Assembly: GCA_027327685.1 (NCBI GenBank)
Contig: DAHVYL010000048.1
Span: forward strand, 1-5,689
Direction of reading: 5' to 3'
DNA length: 5,689 bases
From: Candidatus Woesebacteria bacterium
GTDB taxonomy: Bacteria; Patescibacteriota; Microgenomatia; UBA8517
Shown here: piece after piece, positions 4,814-5,689 of the stretch
Position numbering within the stretch: the stretch's first letter is position 1
Layout of the letters: the number at the start of each line of letters is the position of its first letter
Program-made: the position numbers and the translations under genes
Notes under the pieces: model-generated
Databases searched by the model: none
What the model was told of the DNA's origin: nothing
Seen by the model: only the letters and a program-made list of their open reading frames with translations

Positions 4814-5689
4814 AGACAGATTTTTCTAAAGCAAGGAATTTTTTGAAGAAGCCAGCTGTTTTGCTTGGAGTCATTTTAGCGGTGTTTTTAGTCTATTTTC
4901 TTTCCCAGATAACCCCTAAAAAAATGCAGCAAGTAAGTAAAGGTAACATACGCTCATTTTTATCTGCTTCAGGGAGACTGGATGCCGAAAAAAAGGCAGA
5001 ACTCTCTTTTAAGACAACAGGACGGGTGGCCACAATCGAGGTTTCCGAAGGAGACCTGGTCGAGAAGGATCAGGTGTTGGTTCGTCTTGACGCAAGGGAA
5101 CTCTCTCTGTCTCTAAGCCGTGCCCAAGACGATTTGCGTCAAGCAGAAGCCGAACTTGCCAAGGTCTATGATGAGGTCAAAGGGCATGATGCGGATGAAA
5201 CCTATGCACAGAGGCAAACAAGAACACAAGCAGAAGTAAAGAAAGATAAAGCAGTGAGGAATGTGGAGAGTGCAATGAAGGCTCTTGCGGATAATGCACT
5301 CTACGCCCCCTTTCCGGGTGTTGTCATAACTCAAAATTTAGAAATTAATGAGTGGGTTTCGGCATTTTCTCTCACTCCCGAGATAGTTTTAATTGATCCT
5401 ACCACAATTTACTTTTTGGCAGAGATAGACGAAGAGAATATACAAAACGTAAGAATAGGTCAGGAAGCGACAGTTTCTTTTGATGCTTACCCGGATAAAA
5501 AGTTTGATGGCAAGGTTTATTTCATAGCCCAATCGGTAACTCAAACTGAAGGTGGCGATGTTGTTGAGGTTAGAATAAAACTGGAAAACTTTTTCGACAG
5601 GCCGATTGTGGGTATAAATGGAGACACAGAAATTGTACTTGAGGAAAAAGAGGATGTCTTGTTAATTCCTAAAGATGCGGTTTATAGAA
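4810..5689 (+). CDS. HlyD/AcrA/MacA-type membrane fusion protein (efflux periplasmic-adaptor family), 3'-truncated
   Basis: This reading frame stays open to the window edge, giving 293 residues with no stop. The basic N-terminus is followed by a membrane anchor at about residues 15-33. A first half-lipoyl segment, SASGRLDAEKKAEL through GRVATIEVSEGDLVEKDQVLVRLD (about 52-94), matches the family pattern 'G-x-V-x-x-(I/V)-x-V-x-x-G-D-x-V-x-K-G-x-x-L'. A short charged coiled coil runs from about 97 to 160, then the second lipoyl half, ALYAPFPGVVIT (163-174), and a beta-barrel region with IGQEATVSFDAYPDKKFDGKV. LIPKDAVYR at the edge is the usual membrane-proximal strand. Such proteins link an inner-membrane ABC (MacB-like) or RND pump to export. 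The short hairpin is like those of single-membrane bacteria. Its ATG sits inside the GAPDH stop (ATGA), so it is probably translationally coupled. The transporter partner is probably beyond the right edge. Confidence 0.88.
   Translation, partial: MKTDFSKARNFLKKPAVLLGVILAVFLVYFLSQITPKKMQQVSKGNIRSFLSASGRLDAEKKAELSFKTTGRVATIEVSEGDLVEKDQVLVRLDARELSLSLSRAQDDLRQAEAELAKVYDEVKGHDADETYAQRQTRTQAEVKKDKAVRNVESAMKALADNALYAPFPGVVITQNLEINEWVSAFSLTPEIVLIDPTTIYFLAEIDEENIQNVRIGQEATVSFDAYPDKKFDGKVYFIAQSVTQTEGGDVVEVRIKLENFFDRPIVGINGDTEIVLEEKEDVLLIPKDAVYR

Noticed and set aside
5113..5334. Reverse-strand Cys-rich ORF inside the membrane fusion protein gene
   Set aside because: The Cys-rich look comes from antisense reading of the coiled-coil codons; the forward frame is open with clear HlyD-family motifs.
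1..5689. CRISPR array, tRNA/rRNA genes, insertion sequence or attachment site
   Set aside because: I saw no regularly spaced direct repeats, cloverleaf-like segments, transposase motifs or terminal inverted repeats; nearly all the DNA is accounted for by seven coding regions.

Overview
The window looks like bacterial chromosomal DNA, most plausibly from a Patescibacteria/CPR lineage (perhaps Microgenomates). That placement is an inference. It rests on compact, tightly packed genes, moderate-to-low G+C, a CsoR-type regulator next to a metal P-type ATPase that has a short N-terminal metal-binding domain, an archaeal-style type II GAPDH in a bacterial context, and a membrane fusion protein with a short coiled coil. 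TGA is used as a stop, so the UGA-as-glycine code of Gracilibacteria/Absconditabacteria does not apply. All supported genes are on the + strand.

Region 1 (1-561): the C-terminal end of a thioredoxin-fold redoxin, then an 89-nt gap, then a small CsoR/RcnR/FrmR-family (DUF156) regulator. A 26-bp, nearly perfect dyad with a C-tract/G-tract core and TAACC/GGTTA ends lies at 264-289, just before the preferred start of the regulator. It resembles known CsoR-family operators and suggests autoregulation.

Region 2 (622-3700): a metal-handling operon. It encodes a P1B-type ATPase with an N-terminal CPMHP/CPKCGM metal-binding domain and a non-canonical Cys-Pro-Asp in transmembrane helix 6. Five nt later comes a small polytopic membrane protein with a Cys-Cys-Thr-His-Tyr motif. 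Overlapping that by 4 nt is a membrane-anchored extracytoplasmic protein with a Gly-Gly-His-His motif. The two small proteins have no function I can name. They may bind or hand over the exported metal (likely copper or a similar soft metal) inside and outside the membrane.

Region 3 (3782-5689): a type II (archaeal-class) phosphorylating glyceraldehyde-3-phosphate dehydrogenase. Its stop overlaps by 4 nt the start of an HlyD/AcrA-type membrane fusion protein, which runs off the right edge. The fusion protein probably belongs to an efflux system (MacAB-like ABC or similar) encoded beyond the window.

The most interesting part is the metal operon. The regulator lacks two of the three canonical CsoR Cu(I) ligands and carries a Cys-Pro-Cys instead, the ATPase has CPD instead of CPC/CPH, and two uncharacterised accessory proteins follow. 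Together these suggest a variant metal-sensing and export system. I see no tRNA, rRNA, CRISPR array, insertion sequence or convincing intrinsic terminator.
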